From: Hallerella sp964501065 | Lineage (GTDB): Bacteria > Fibrobacterota > Fibrobacteria > Fibrobacterales > Fibrobacteraceae | Direction: 5' to 3' | Assembly: GCA_964501065.1 (NCBI GenBank) | Contig: CAZCRF010000041.1 | Span: forward strand, 1 to 22,747 | DNA: 22,747 nucleotides | In this document: positions 7,610-15,498 of the stretch, piece after piece | Layout: each line of letters starts with the position of its first letter | Numbering within the stretch: position 1 is the stretch's first letter | Made by a program: the position numbers and the translations under genes | The notes under the pieces: generated by a model | The model's input: only the letters and a program-made list of their open reading frames with translations | Databases searched by the model: none | Told to the model about the DNA's origin: nothing

Positions 7610-7645
7610 GGGATTTTCCCCTCTTCCGAGGGGGAAATCCCTTTT
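7610..7645 (+). terminator. intrinsic terminator after dnaK
   Basis: A GC-rich hairpin with arms GGGATTTtCCCC and GGGGGAAATCCC around a short loop, followed by TTTT, lies 25 nt after the dnaK stop and before dnaJ. It should stop most dnaK transcripts before dnaJ, so dnaJ probably has its own promoter in the remaining ~45 bp, or depends on readthrough. Confidence 0.8.
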
Positions 7646-7689
7646 GTGTCATTTTGATGTTTGAAAAATCCCCGTAGGGAGTTGTGATT

Positions 7690-8826
7690 ATGGCAGAGAA
7701 AAGAGATTATTATGAAGTCTTGGGCGTTTCCAAGGATGCCAGTGCGGATGAAATCAAGCACGCGTACAAAAAACTCGCCATCAAGTATCACCCGGACAAG
7801 AACCCGGGCAACAAGGAAGCCGAAGAAAAGTTCAAGGAAGCGGCCGAAGCCTACGAAGTGCTTTCCGATTCGAAAAAGCGCGCCCAATACGATCAATTTG
7901 GATTCAACGCTCCCGGCGGAGCCGGTGCGAGCGGCTTCGGCGGATTCTCCAGTGCCAATTTTGAAGACATTTTCAGCCAATTCGGCGATATTTTCGGGGG
8001 CGGCTTCGGCGGATTCCGTTCCTCGTCGTCGAGGTCCCGTCAAGGCCCCCCGCGCGGACAGGATTTGCAAATCCGGATCGCTCTTTCCTACAAGGAAATT
8101 CTCACCGGGGCGACGAAAAAAGTCCGCTTGAAACGCTACGCGCCCTGCACGGAATGCAACGGCAAGGGCGGGACCGGCGTGAAGCAATGCTCCACTTGCC
8201 ACGGGACGGGGCGCGTCCGTCACGTGACCCGTTCATTCTTCCAAATGGTGAGCGAGACCACCTGCCCGGATTGCGAAGGGACGGGGGAAATCATCGCGAA
8301 CCCGTGCCCCACCTGTCACGGCGAAGGGAGGAATCTCGAAGAGGAGACCATTTCCATCAAGATTCCGGCGGGCATTTCCGAAGGACAGTACTTGACCTTG
8401 CGCGGCGAAGGGCATTCGGGCGCGCGGGGCGGGGCTTCCGGAGACTTGCACGTCGTCATCGCTGAGAAGAAGGACGACTTTTTCACGCGCGAAGGGAGCG
8501 ACCTCCACTGCAAAATCGAAGTCCCCGTTTACAAGCTGGCCTTAGGCGGCGCACAGCGCATCCCGACGATAGACGGTGTCGACGTTTCCATCAAGATTGC
8601 CGCGGGGACGCAACCCGGAGCGGTTCTCCGACTGCGTTCGCAAGGGCTCCCCCCCCTGAATGGCGGCAGCCGGGGAAGCCTTTACGTCGAAATCGGCACG
8701 TCCATCCCGACTGACTTGACGTCCGAGGAAAAGGATTTGTACAAGCAGCTTTCCGAAATCCGAAAGGACAAGGACACTGCCAAGGAAGAGAGCCTCATGG
8801 AAAAAATCAAGGGCTTCTTCTCATAA
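7690..8826 (+). CDS. dnaJ: co-chaperone DnaJ (Hsp40, type I)
   Basis: Stimulates DnaK ATPase and delivers substrates. The 378-aa product has an N-terminal J domain with the HPD tripeptide (about residues 33-35), a Gly/Phe-rich linker (about 75-120), and a zinc domain with four CxxCxGxG-type repeats (CTECNGKG, CSTCHGTG, CPDCEGTG, CPTCHGEG). The two C-terminal beta domains follow. I chose ATG 7690, with AGGGAG 8 nt upstream, over an in-frame GTG at 7684. The peptidase-like gene begins only 25 nt after the stop without an intervening terminator, so dnaJ may be co-transcribed with the amide-ligase operon. Confidence 0.97.
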   Translation: MAEKRDYYEVLGVSKDASADEIKHAYKKLAIKYHPDKNPGNKEAEEKFKEAAEAYEVLSDSKKRAQYDQFGFNAPGGAGASGFGGFSSANFEDIFSQFGDIFGGGFGGFRSSSSRSRQGPPRGQDLQIRIALSYKEILTGATKKVRLKRYAPCTECNGKGGTGVKQCSTCHGTGRVRHVTRSFFQMVSETTCPDCEGTGEIIANPCPTCHGEGRNLEEETISIKIPAGISEGQYLTLRGEGHSGARGGASGDLHVVIAEKKDDFFTREGSDLHCKIEVPVYKLALGGAQRIPTIDGVDVSIKIAAGTQPGAVLRLRSQGLPPLNGGSRGSLYVEIGTSIPTDLTSEEKDLYKQLSEIRKDKDTAKEESLMEKIKGFFS

Positions 8827-8851
8827 AGCGAAACACATGGTCCGGTAGAAT

Positions 8852-9553
8852 ATGAAAATCAAGATTCTTCCTCAACCGGATGACGTGACGTGCGGCCCGA
8901 CAAGCTTGCATGCAATCTACCATCACTACGGATACGCCATCCCCCTCGAACGCCTGATCGATGAAATCGAGATGCTCGAAGGGGGCGGAACTCTGGGCGC
9001 ATTCTTGGGAATCGACGCCCTGAAACGCGGATTCAATGCGACAATCCACTCCGTGAACCTGGAAATTTTCGACCCCACGTGGGTCGATTTGCCTATGGAC
9101 GCTTTGGCGGACAAATTGCGGCAGGAATACGCGGCAAAGCACCGGGCAAAGCTCCGTGTCGCCATCAAAGGATACCTCCGGTTTCTCGAAGAGGGCGGAG
9201 TCATCAACCTAAAGGATTTCAAGCCGGGGCTTTTCAACCACTACTTCAACAAGAATGTCCCCTTGATTGCCGGCGTTTCCACGACATTCCTTTACCAGAG
9301 CAAACGCGAATACACGAATTCAGAGAACAAGTCCGTTTTTGACGACATCCATGGCGATCCGATGGGGCACTTCATTGTCGTCTACGGGGAAAACGAGGAG
9401 CGGAAGTTTCTCATCGCCGATCCGGACTCGTCGAATCCGATTGCCTACAATCATTATTACGCCGTCGAGCGCAACCGCCTCGTGCACAGCATCCTGCTCG
9501 GAATTCTAACTTACGACAGTCTAGTTCTCGCCATCCAACCGAAGAAAAAATGA
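8852..9553 (+). CDS. C39-like papain-fold cysteine peptidase
   Basis: The 233-aa product has a full papain-like active-site set in C39 order: Q8 (oxyanion) and C14 in QPDDVTCGPTS, H173 in MGHFIVVYG and D190 in LIADPDS. There is no signal peptide, transmembrane domain or ABC transporter, so this is a free cytoplasmic enzyme rather than a bacteriocin-exporter peptidase. Its stop overlaps the start of the ATP-grasp gene (ATGA), so the two are translationally coupled. By context it may cleave or condition the substrate or product of the neighbouring ligases. The family is often found beside RLAN-type ATP-grasp genes, but its substrate is unknown to me. Confidence 0.75.
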   Translation: MKIKILPQPDDVTCGPTSLHAIYHHYGYAIPLERLIDEIEMLEGGGTLGAFLGIDALKRGFNATIHSVNLEIFDPTWVDLPMDALADKLRQEYAAKHRAKLRVAIKGYLRFLEEGGVINLKDFKPGLFNHYFNKNVPLIAGVSTTFLYQSKREYTNSENKSVFDDIHGDPMGHFIVVYGENEERKFLIADPDSSNPIAYNHYYAVERNRLVHSILLGILTYDSLVLAIQPKKK

Positions 9554-11058
9554 AAAAGATCATCGTAGTCAACAGCCCGAAGAATTGGAAGCTCCACGTT
9601 CCCGAAGTACAAATCGTTTCGGCGAAGGATTATCTGACCAACACCGATTACTCCAAAATGCGGAACGTGCGCATTTTCAACCTTTGCAAGGATTACAGCT
9701 ACCAAAGCAAAGGGTATTACGTTTCCCTGCTCGCCGAAGCGCGAGGGCACAAAGTCATTCCAAACGTCAAGAGCATCCGGGACTTCAAGGCGCCCGCAGT
9801 CGTGAAAAACGTCACCGATGAAATAGACGACTTGATTCAAAAGAGCCTGCGCAAGCTCACCGGCACGGAATTCACCCTGTCCATTTATTTTGGGCAAAAC
9901 GTCAGCCCGCACTACTTGGAGCTTTCGCAGGAGCTTTACCGGCTTTTCCAAGCGCCGCTTCTCCGCGCGCATTTTGTCTTTCGACAAAAGTGGTTCATCC
10001 AGAGCATCCGTCCGATTTGCGTGAACGAAATCCCGGATTCCCACTTGGAAATGGTGGACCGTTTCGCCAAGGAATATTTCGACAAGAACCGTTTTACGTC
10101 GGCGCACCCGGAGGAATATCTCTACGACTTGGCGATTCTCGTGAATCCCGACGAGAAGGAGCCCCCGTCGAATGCGAAAGCCATCCAGAAATTCATCGCC
10201 GCAGCGGAAAAGACGGGCTTTCGCGTGGAGCTGATTACGAAAAAGGATTACCACCGGGTCGGGGAATTCGACGCGCTATTCATTCGCGAAACGACGAACG
10301 TCAATCACCACACGTATGCATTTGCGCGGCGGGCCCAATCCGAGGGGATTGCAGTCATCGACGATCCGGACAGCATTCTGCGCTGCTCCAACAAGGTCTA
10401 TCTGCAGGAGTTGATGTCCGTCGGGAAAATTCCCGCACCGCACACGATTATCGCCCATTCCGAAAATCGGCACGAACTTTCGAAGGAAATCGGCTTCCCG
10501 ATGATTTTGAAAGCGCCGGATTCGAGCTTTTCCATGGGAGTCGTCAAGGTTCAAAACGAAAAGGAGCTCCAGGAGCAACTCGACAAAATGTTCGAAGGCA
10601 GCGATTTGATTATCGCCCAGGAATTCACGCCGACAAAATTCGATTGGCGGATAGGCATTCTCGACGGGCGTCCCTTTTACGCGTGCCGCTACTACATGGC
10701 GAAGGACCATTGGCAGATTTACAACTGGAATTCGAAGAACAAGGACGATATTTGCGGACTTTACGACTGCGTCCCTCTCGACGATGTTCCCCACGGCATC
10801 GTCAAGGCGGCCGTCCGCGTGGCCTCCCTCATCGGGAACGGACTTTACGGAGTCGACTTGAAGGAAGTGGACGGCAAGCCGATGGTCATCGAAGTGAACG
10901 ACAATCCGAGTATCGACGACGGCGTGGAAGATGGACTCGGCGGCGAGAAAATTTATTTGACGGTGATGCATTCTTTGCGCAGGCGCATCGAGGAGCGCAT
11001 CAACCTGGCACAGCAACGCTTGCTCCAACATCACGGGATTGATTCGGCAATTCTATGA
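9550..11058 (+). CDS. RimK-like ATP-grasp ligase with RLAN N-terminal domain
   Basis: Predicted ATP-dependent carboxylate-amine ligase that forms an amide or peptide bond through an acyl-phosphate. Residues 1 to about 185 look like the RLAN domain that precedes some RimK-like ATP-grasps. Residues about 240-480 form the ATP-grasp: K282 and K321 as likely ATP-binding lysines, the SSFSMGV loop (325-331), and the metal-binding set D436, E448 and N450 in VIEVNDNPSID. The 502-aa length fits this two-domain architecture. It overlaps both neighbours by 4 nt (ATGA junctions), placing it at the core of a translationally coupled operon. The substrate cannot be told from sequence; RimK relatives add glutamate or other amino acids. 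Confidence 0.82.
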   Translation: MKKIIVVNSPKNWKLHVPEVQIVSAKDYLTNTDYSKMRNVRIFNLCKDYSYQSKGYYVSLLAEARGHKVIPNVKSIRDFKAPAVVKNVTDEIDDLIQKSLRKLTGTEFTLSIYFGQNVSPHYLELSQELYRLFQAPLLRAHFVFRQKWFIQSIRPICVNEIPDSHLEMVDRFAKEYFDKNRFTSAHPEEYLYDLAILVNPDEKEPPSNAKAIQKFIAAAEKTGFRVELITKKDYHRVGEFDALFIRETTNVNHHTYAFARRAQSEGIAVIDDPDSILRCSNKVYLQELMSVGKIPAPHTIIAHSENRHELSKEIGFPMILKAPDSSFSMGVVKVQNEKELQEQLDKMFEGSDLIIAQEFTPTKFDWRIGILDGRPFYACRYYMAKDHWQIYNWNSKNKDDICGLYDCVPLDDVPHGIVKAAVRVASLIGNGLYGVDLKEVDGKPMVIEVNDNPSIDDGVEDGLGGEKIYLTVMHSLRRRIEERINLAQQRLLQHHGIDSAIL

Positions 11059-12287
11059 AAAACGCATCTTGGCATCTTTTTGAACGCTTCGGGCTTGAAC
11101 TGGAATACATGATCGTTTCGAAGGGGACGGGGAAGGTCCTCCCCCGCGCGGACGTCGTCCTCGGCAAGGATGAAAACGGCGTGCAACAATCCGATTGCGA
11201 ACACGGCAACGTCGGACTTTCGAACGAACTCGTTTCCCATGTCGTCGAATTCAAGTGCGCAGAACCCGCGGCCTCCTTCGACGGATGGAGCGAGAGCTTT
11301 CACCGGGAAGTTCTCGAAGCGAACGGGAAGCTTTCCGCCATCGGGGGCGAACTCCTCCCCACGGCGGCCCACCCGTTCATGGACCCGCTTTCGGAAACGG
11401 TTCTCTGGCCTTATGACTGCAACGAGATTTACAACGCCTACGACCGCATCTTTGATTGCCGCGGGCACGGATGGGCGAACCTGCAATCGACGCATCTGAA
11501 CATTTCGTTTTGCGGCGACGAGGAATTCGGGATTCTCCATGCGGGCATTCGATTGCTCTTGCCGCTGATTCCCGCCCTAGCCGCTTCGAGCCCTTATCTC
11601 GATTCCCGGTTTACGGGATTTTTGGACGCCCGCGTGGAAACCTATCGGCACAACCAGGAAAAAATTCCGAGCATCACCGGCAAAGTCATCCCCGAGGCGG
11701 TTTTCACGGAAGCGGACTACAACAGGAAAATATTCGACGTCATCGAAAAGGACATTGCGCCCTTTGACCCGGAAGGACTGCTCGACCATTTCTTCTTGAA
11801 CAGCCGCGGCGCCATCGCGCGCTTTGACCGCGGCACAGTCGAGATTCGCCTTGTCGATATCCAGGAATGCCCCAAGGCGGACGTCGCCATTGCGGAATTC
11901 GAACTGGCCGTCTTGAAATCCCTCGCGGACGGGACTTTCGCACCGCAATCGGAACAGCGCGCCGTAAAAACGGACAGCCTCGTGCAAATCCTGTCGGCGA
12001 CGACCCGGTTCGCGGAAGGGGCGACTCTCGACGATGCGGATTACCTGAAGATTTTCGGCATCCGGGAAAGCGTCGTTTCCGCTTCGGAGCTTTTGAAGTC
12101 CCTCTTCGAAAAAGTCCGCAGCAAGATTTCCCCGAAATCCGCCGAAGTCCTCGAAGCGATTCTCGAACGGGGAACCTTGTCCACGGCTCTCGTTTCAAGA
12201 CTCGGGGAAAAAACCACCCGGAAAGCCTTCATCGAAGAATACGGCAAGCTCTCCGAATGCCTGGCGAAGAACAGGCTTTATGTCTAA
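11055..12287 (+). CDS. glutamate-cysteine ligase (GCS2)-family carboxylate-amine ligase
   Basis: The 410-aa product starts with the metal/ATP-binding pattern FERFGLELEYMIV (E15 and E17). It also has a conserved STHLNISF segment (about 145-152) and a TVEIRLVDIQECP stretch (about 261-273) that resembles the active-site sheet of GCS2 and glutamine-synthetase-fold ligases. Such enzymes form gamma-glutamyl or related amides using ATP. It is not a classical GshA: it lies in an operon with an ATP-grasp ligase and an amidohydrolase, so a dedicated small-molecule or peptide product is more likely than glutathione. Its last codons overlap the next gene by 8 bp. Confidence 0.75.
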   Translation: MKNASWHLFERFGLELEYMIVSKGTGKVLPRADVVLGKDENGVQQSDCEHGNVGLSNELVSHVVEFKCAEPAASFDGWSESFHREVLEANGKLSAIGGELLPTAAHPFMDPLSETVLWPYDCNEIYNAYDRIFDCRGHGWANLQSTHLNISFCGDEEFGILHAGIRLLLPLIPALAASSPYLDSRFTGFLDARVETYRHNQEKIPSITGKVIPEAVFTEADYNRKIFDVIEKDIAPFDPEGLLDHFFLNSRGAIARFDRGTVEIRLVDIQECPKADVAIAEFELAVLKSLADGTFAPQSEQRAVKTDSLVQILSATTRFAEGATLDDADYLKIFGIRESVVSASELLKSLFEKVRSKISPKSAEVLEAILERGTLSTALVSRLGEKTTRKAFIEEYGKLSECLAKNRLYV

Positions 12288-12990
12288 GAGATTCGCCCTC
12301 TGCCTCAGTTGCGAACACGCGGAAAACGCCGTGCCGGATTTTTTGACGGAGAGATTCGAATCGGCGGAGGCGAAGGCCGCCCTCGAAACCCATCGCGGTT
12401 ACGACATCGGGGCCAAAGCCGTTTTTGACGCCCTGGCAAAGATTTTAAAACCCGCCTGCGCCCTGAAAGGCTCCTATTCGAGACTCGCCATCGACCTGAA
12501 TCGGAATTCGAACCTCCACCACCGATATTCCAGGTGGACCGAGGGCGCGGACGGTGCGGAAAAGGCCCGGTTGGAAAACCATTGGAAGGAATTCCGAAAC
12601 TCCTTTTTGCAAGATGTCCGCCGAGCACTTGCCGACTCCGCCACATCGACAGTCCTGCACCTTTCCATTCACAGCTTCACCCCGGTCTGGAAAGGAGCGC
12701 CCCGGAATGCGGACTTGGGAATTCTCTACGACCCGGCGCGGAAGCGGGAACGGGACTTCGCCGTCGAATGGAAGCGGAATTTGAAAGAAGTTTTCCCGGA
12801 ACTTCGCGTCCGATTCAACTACCCTTACCTGGGAAAGACGGACGGCCATGCGACCTCCCTGCGGAAACTCTTCCCCGAGACGTCCTACCTGGGCTTTGAA
12901 GTGGAATGGAATCAGGCGTTCTTGGAATGCGCCGCCCCCGAAGAAGTCGCCCGGTGCATCGCCGAAACCTTGCCGCAACTGGCCGACTGA
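12280..12990 (+). CDS. N-formylglutamate amidohydrolase-family protein
   Basis: Predicted zinc amidohydrolase of 236 aa. Family features seen are LSCEHAENAVP (E12 and H13 as likely zinc ligands), HRGYDIGA (H38, D42), SRLAIDLNRN (67-76), LHLSIHSFTPV with H131, GILYDP, and a late GFEVEWNQ. The SCEH form of the first motif is typical of family members found outside histidine degradation, and no hut genes are nearby. In this operon it may hydrolyse the amide made by the two ligases, or a related N-acyl amino acid. Its start lies inside the upstream gene. Its last 79 bp overlap, tail to tail, the 3' end of the phosphate transporter gene. Confidence 0.75.
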   Translation: MSKRFALCLSCEHAENAVPDFLTERFESAEAKAALETHRGYDIGAKAVFDALAKILKPACALKGSYSRLAIDLNRNSNLHHRYSRWTEGADGAEKARLENHWKEFRNSFLQDVRRALADSATSTVLHLSIHSFTPVWKGAPRNADLGILYDPARKRERDFAVEWKRNLKEVFPELRVRFNYPYLGKTDGHATSLRKLFPETSYLGFEVEWNQAFLECAAPEEVARCIAETLPQLAD

Positions 12991-15248
12991 ACGCCGGGAT
13001 TTTCGACATTCCCGTCGGACGCCAACTTTTTCGAAGCCTTGACCAGATAGAGGGCGGCATCGAGCAGAGCGCGGCATTCGTAAAGCACCGTGAGGAAGAG
13101 GAGGCTCACGCTTTCCGCCTCCGGACTGGAAACGGACACGCTGTCGTGCAACGCCGCCTTGCGCACTTCCACGATTTTAGCCCCGGCCTTCCGGATGCGG
13201 CACTTCAAAGAGTCGAAATCGGAGTAATCTCCCCCGAGCACCATCCGGGCGGAATCCTCGAGCAAATCGCGGACTTCCCCGGCGACGGACAGGAGAATCC
13301 CCTTCCGCTTCGACGAAAACGGAGTCAAATGGTTGTCGACGTGATTCAAGCAGGGTTTGAAAATGCGCTCCAGGCAATAGTAGAGGGAAGAGGCGAAATC
13401 GTTCGCCTGGTAAAGGAAAAACCTCTTCGCGAGCGAATCCCCGTCCGTCATCTTTCGCGAACAGGCGAACCCTTCATGGCGAATCCGCGAAGCGGTCTTT
13501 TTCCCCTCCTTCATCTTTTGGCGAATGAACCGGAGGGATTCCAAATCCTCTTCCAGGACGGCTTTGAGAGTCCCGAACAAAGAGTCTTCGGCGAACACCA
13601 GGAACCAGCCCCACTCCTTTTTGAAATGCGTCCGCACTTCTCCCAAAATCCTTTCGGGGCGTTTCTCGGCCATGATGCGTCGGAAGCTCTCCGCCGAGGA
13701 GTCCGCCCCTTTTTCCTTTTTACGAAAGCGCCGTGCCGAGTGGACAGTCCAGACAATCACCAGGGCGAAGAGGAGAAACATCGCCGGGATGCCGCCCAAG
13801 TAGGCGACCGAAGTGACCAAAAAGGCGCAGACGAAAGCGGCAAAGGCGGTGAAGAACCAGCCCCCGATGACGGTGAGAACGCCCGTGATGCGGTAAACGG
13901 CAGACTCGCGCCCCCAAGCCTTGTCGGCAAGGGAAGAGCCCATCGCGACCATGAAGGTGACGTAAGTCGTCGAAAGGGGAAGCTGGAGAGACGTCCCCAC
14001 GGAAATCAGCACGCTCGCAAGCATGAGGTTCACCGAGGCGCGCAGCAAATCGAAAGCCGCGTCGCTCCTTTCGAGCTGCAAATGCTGCACGTCGAAACGG
14101 TTCCGCAAATTCACGCGAAGCCTCGGCGGCAAGATTTGCGAAAAGAGGGAAGAGGCCGCATCCGCATAACGCACCAGCACCCGGGCGACGGGGCTTGAAC
14201 CGAAAAGCTCTTCCGAGGAGCTTTGGCTAGAGAGCGAAACGGAAGTTTCGATGACCTTGCGGGTCTTTCGCGAAAAGGCAAGAGCCAACGCCATGACGAC
14301 ACCGGAAAGGCAAAGAAGCCACCACAGCCCCCGTTCGGAATCGCAGAGCGCGCCCATCAAGACCCGGTCCGCGGGAAGCCCACTGCCCGAATACGCCATG
14401 AACGCCGAAAGCCCGGCAAGCGGCACGCCGATAAAGTTCACCAAATCGTTCCCGGCAAACGAAAGGGCGAGCGAAAACGTCCCGCAGCCGACGACAAGCC
14501 GGAGCACGTTGAAGCGGAGCAAGAAGAGAATCTCCGAAAGAACGGCGAAGACGGCGAAAGCGAGACCGAACACGGCCGCGCGATTTTCCGAGACCCACGG
14601 CGGGATTTGCAAGAATGAACCTTTCAACCCGTTGAACAGGACAAAGTAAAAGACGGCGGCAAGCGAAAAGCCCCCGAAAAGGGCGATGAAATACTTCTCC
14701 CGGGATTTGTAGCGGAACGTGAACAGCGCACGGGAAATCCACTGCACCGCCCAACCGAAGGCGAAAGCGACAGCCACAGAAACGAAGATGGCCAAAATGA
14801 CGGACAGGGCCTTTTCCGTGTTGAGCAAATCCCCCAGGGAGAGCCCCTCCGCTCCGCGATGGAGCTTCAAGAGCGAGAGGGAGACCGTCCCACCCAGAAG
14901 CTCAAAGACCATCGACACGGTCGTCGAAGTCGGCAGCCCGAAGGAATTGAAGACGTCGAGCAGCACGACATCCGTGAGCATCACCCCCACGCAAATTGCG
15001 ATGATTTCCGCAAAGGTGAAGTACTGCGGCGAGAAAATCCCGTGCCGCGCAATGTCCATCATGCCGCTCGAAAACGAAGCGCCGACGACAATGCCGACAG
15101 CGGCAATCCCAATCAACAGGCGAAATCCGAAGGCCCTTGAGCCGACCGCCGAGTTCAAGAAATTCGAAGCGTCGTTCGAAACGCCGTTCACCAAATCGAA
15201 AACGGCCAGGGCAAAGAGCATGGCGAGGATGATGACGTAAATATCCAT
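12912..15248 (-). CDS. PiT-family phosphate transporter with PhoU-like C-terminal domain
   Basis: Predicted low-affinity inorganic phosphate symporter of 778 aa. The membrane part (about residues 1-510) carries the PiT signatures GVSNDASNFLNSAVGSRAF (about 23-41) and FAGNDLVNFIGVPLAG (in the middle), plus SLPLSTTYVTFMVAMGSS, with many hydrophobic segments. From about residue 545 a soluble helical region (EVRTHFKKEWGWF, then long amphipathic helices) resembles PhoU/DUF47. This domain is encoded as a separate protein beside many PiT genes but is fused here, so it could gate the transporter. The ATG at 15248 has only a weak Shine-Dalgarno. The last ~26 codons are antisense to the amidohydrolase gene, so the 3' ends are truly overlapping. 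Confidence 0.88.
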   Translation of the reverse strand: MDIYVIILAMLFALAVFDLVNGVSNDASNFLNSAVGSRAFGFRLLIGIAAVGIVVGASFSSGMMDIARHGIFSPQYFTFAEIIAICVGVMLTDVVLLDVFNSFGLPTSTTVSMVFELLGGTVSLSLLKLHRGAEGLSLGDLLNTEKALSVILAIFVSVAVAFAFGWAVQWISRALFTFRYKSREKYFIALFGGFSLAAVFYFVLFNGLKGSFLQIPPWVSENRAAVFGLAFAVFAVLSEILFLLRFNVLRLVVGCGTFSLALSFAGNDLVNFIGVPLAGLSAFMAYSGSGLPADRVLMGALCDSERGLWWLLCLSGVVMALALAFSRKTRKVIETSVSLSSQSSSEELFGSSPVARVLVRYADAASSLFSQILPPRLRVNLRNRFDVQHLQLERSDAAFDLLRASVNLMLASVLISVGTSLQLPLSTTYVTFMVAMGSSLADKAWGRESAVYRITGVLTVIGGWFFTAFAAFVCAFLVTSVAYLGGIPAMFLLFALVIVWTVHSARRFRKKEKGADSSAESFRRIMAEKRPERILGEVRTHFKKEWGWFLVFAEDSLFGTLKAVLEEDLESLRFIRQKMKEGKKTASRIRHEGFACSRKMTDGDSLAKRFFLYQANDFASSLYYCLERIFKPCLNHVDNHLTPFSSKRKGILLSVAGEVRDLLEDSARMVLGGDYSDFDSLKCRIRKAGAKIVEVRKAALHDSVSVSSPEAESVSLLFLTVLYECRALLDAALYLVKASKKLASDGNVENPGVQSASCGKVSAMHRATSSGAAHSKNA

Positions 15249-15265
15249 GCCGCAAATGTAGGCCT

Positions 15266-15277
15266 TCCGGCGCCGGA
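15266..15277. promoter_or_regulatory. 12-bp perfect palindrome upstream of the phosphate transporter
   Basis: TCCGGCGCCGGA is perfectly palindromic and lies 18-29 bp before the PiT start codon. It could be an operator or leader hairpin, or a chance GC-rich palindrome. In the same divergent gap an inverted repeat GGATG-GTA-CATCC lies at 15387-15399. No regulator gene is adjacent. Confidence 0.25.
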
Positions 15278-15442
15278 CGGAAAGCCCCCGAAAGACGTTT
15301 TTTCAAAACCTTTTCCCATCCTTTACGCCGATTTTACAAACTCCGGAATTCCACAAGGGGACGCTCCGGGACGAAGCGGCCGAAAAGGATGGTACATCCG
15401 GAAAATTTCTACAAAAATGGCGACTTTTTCAAAATAAAAGCC

Positions 15443-15451
15443 TATATTTTG
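15443..15451 (+). promoter_or_regulatory. TATATTTTG -7-like promoter element of the gltD-like gene
   Basis: In an AT-rich pocket 47 bp before the ATG, TATATTTTG closely resembles the TAnnTTTG -7 element and the TATATTTG seen before purO. A matching -33 element is not clear, so only the general position of the promoter is suggested. Confidence 0.35.
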
Positions 15452-15498
15452 CAAAATCCCCTGGGGCGTTCGTCGTTCCCGCAGATTAAAGGTCGTCT

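Noticed and set aside
7684..7689. GTG start for dnaJ two codons upstream.
   Set aside because: ATG 7690 has better spacing from the AGGGAG and begins at the usual DnaJ N terminus.
3228..8223. Long open frames on the minus strand opposite groEL (about 518 codons) and opposite dnaK/dnaJ (about 900 codons).
   Set aside because: They are antisense to strongly recognised chaperone genes, show no recognisable domains, have skewed composition, and arise because these GC-biased genes contain few stop codons on the other strand.
12906..14198. A 430-codon plus-strand frame opposite the phosphate transporter.
   Set aside because: The minus strand encodes a clear PiT protein with signature motifs; the plus-strand translation is low-complexity, charged and without family similarity.
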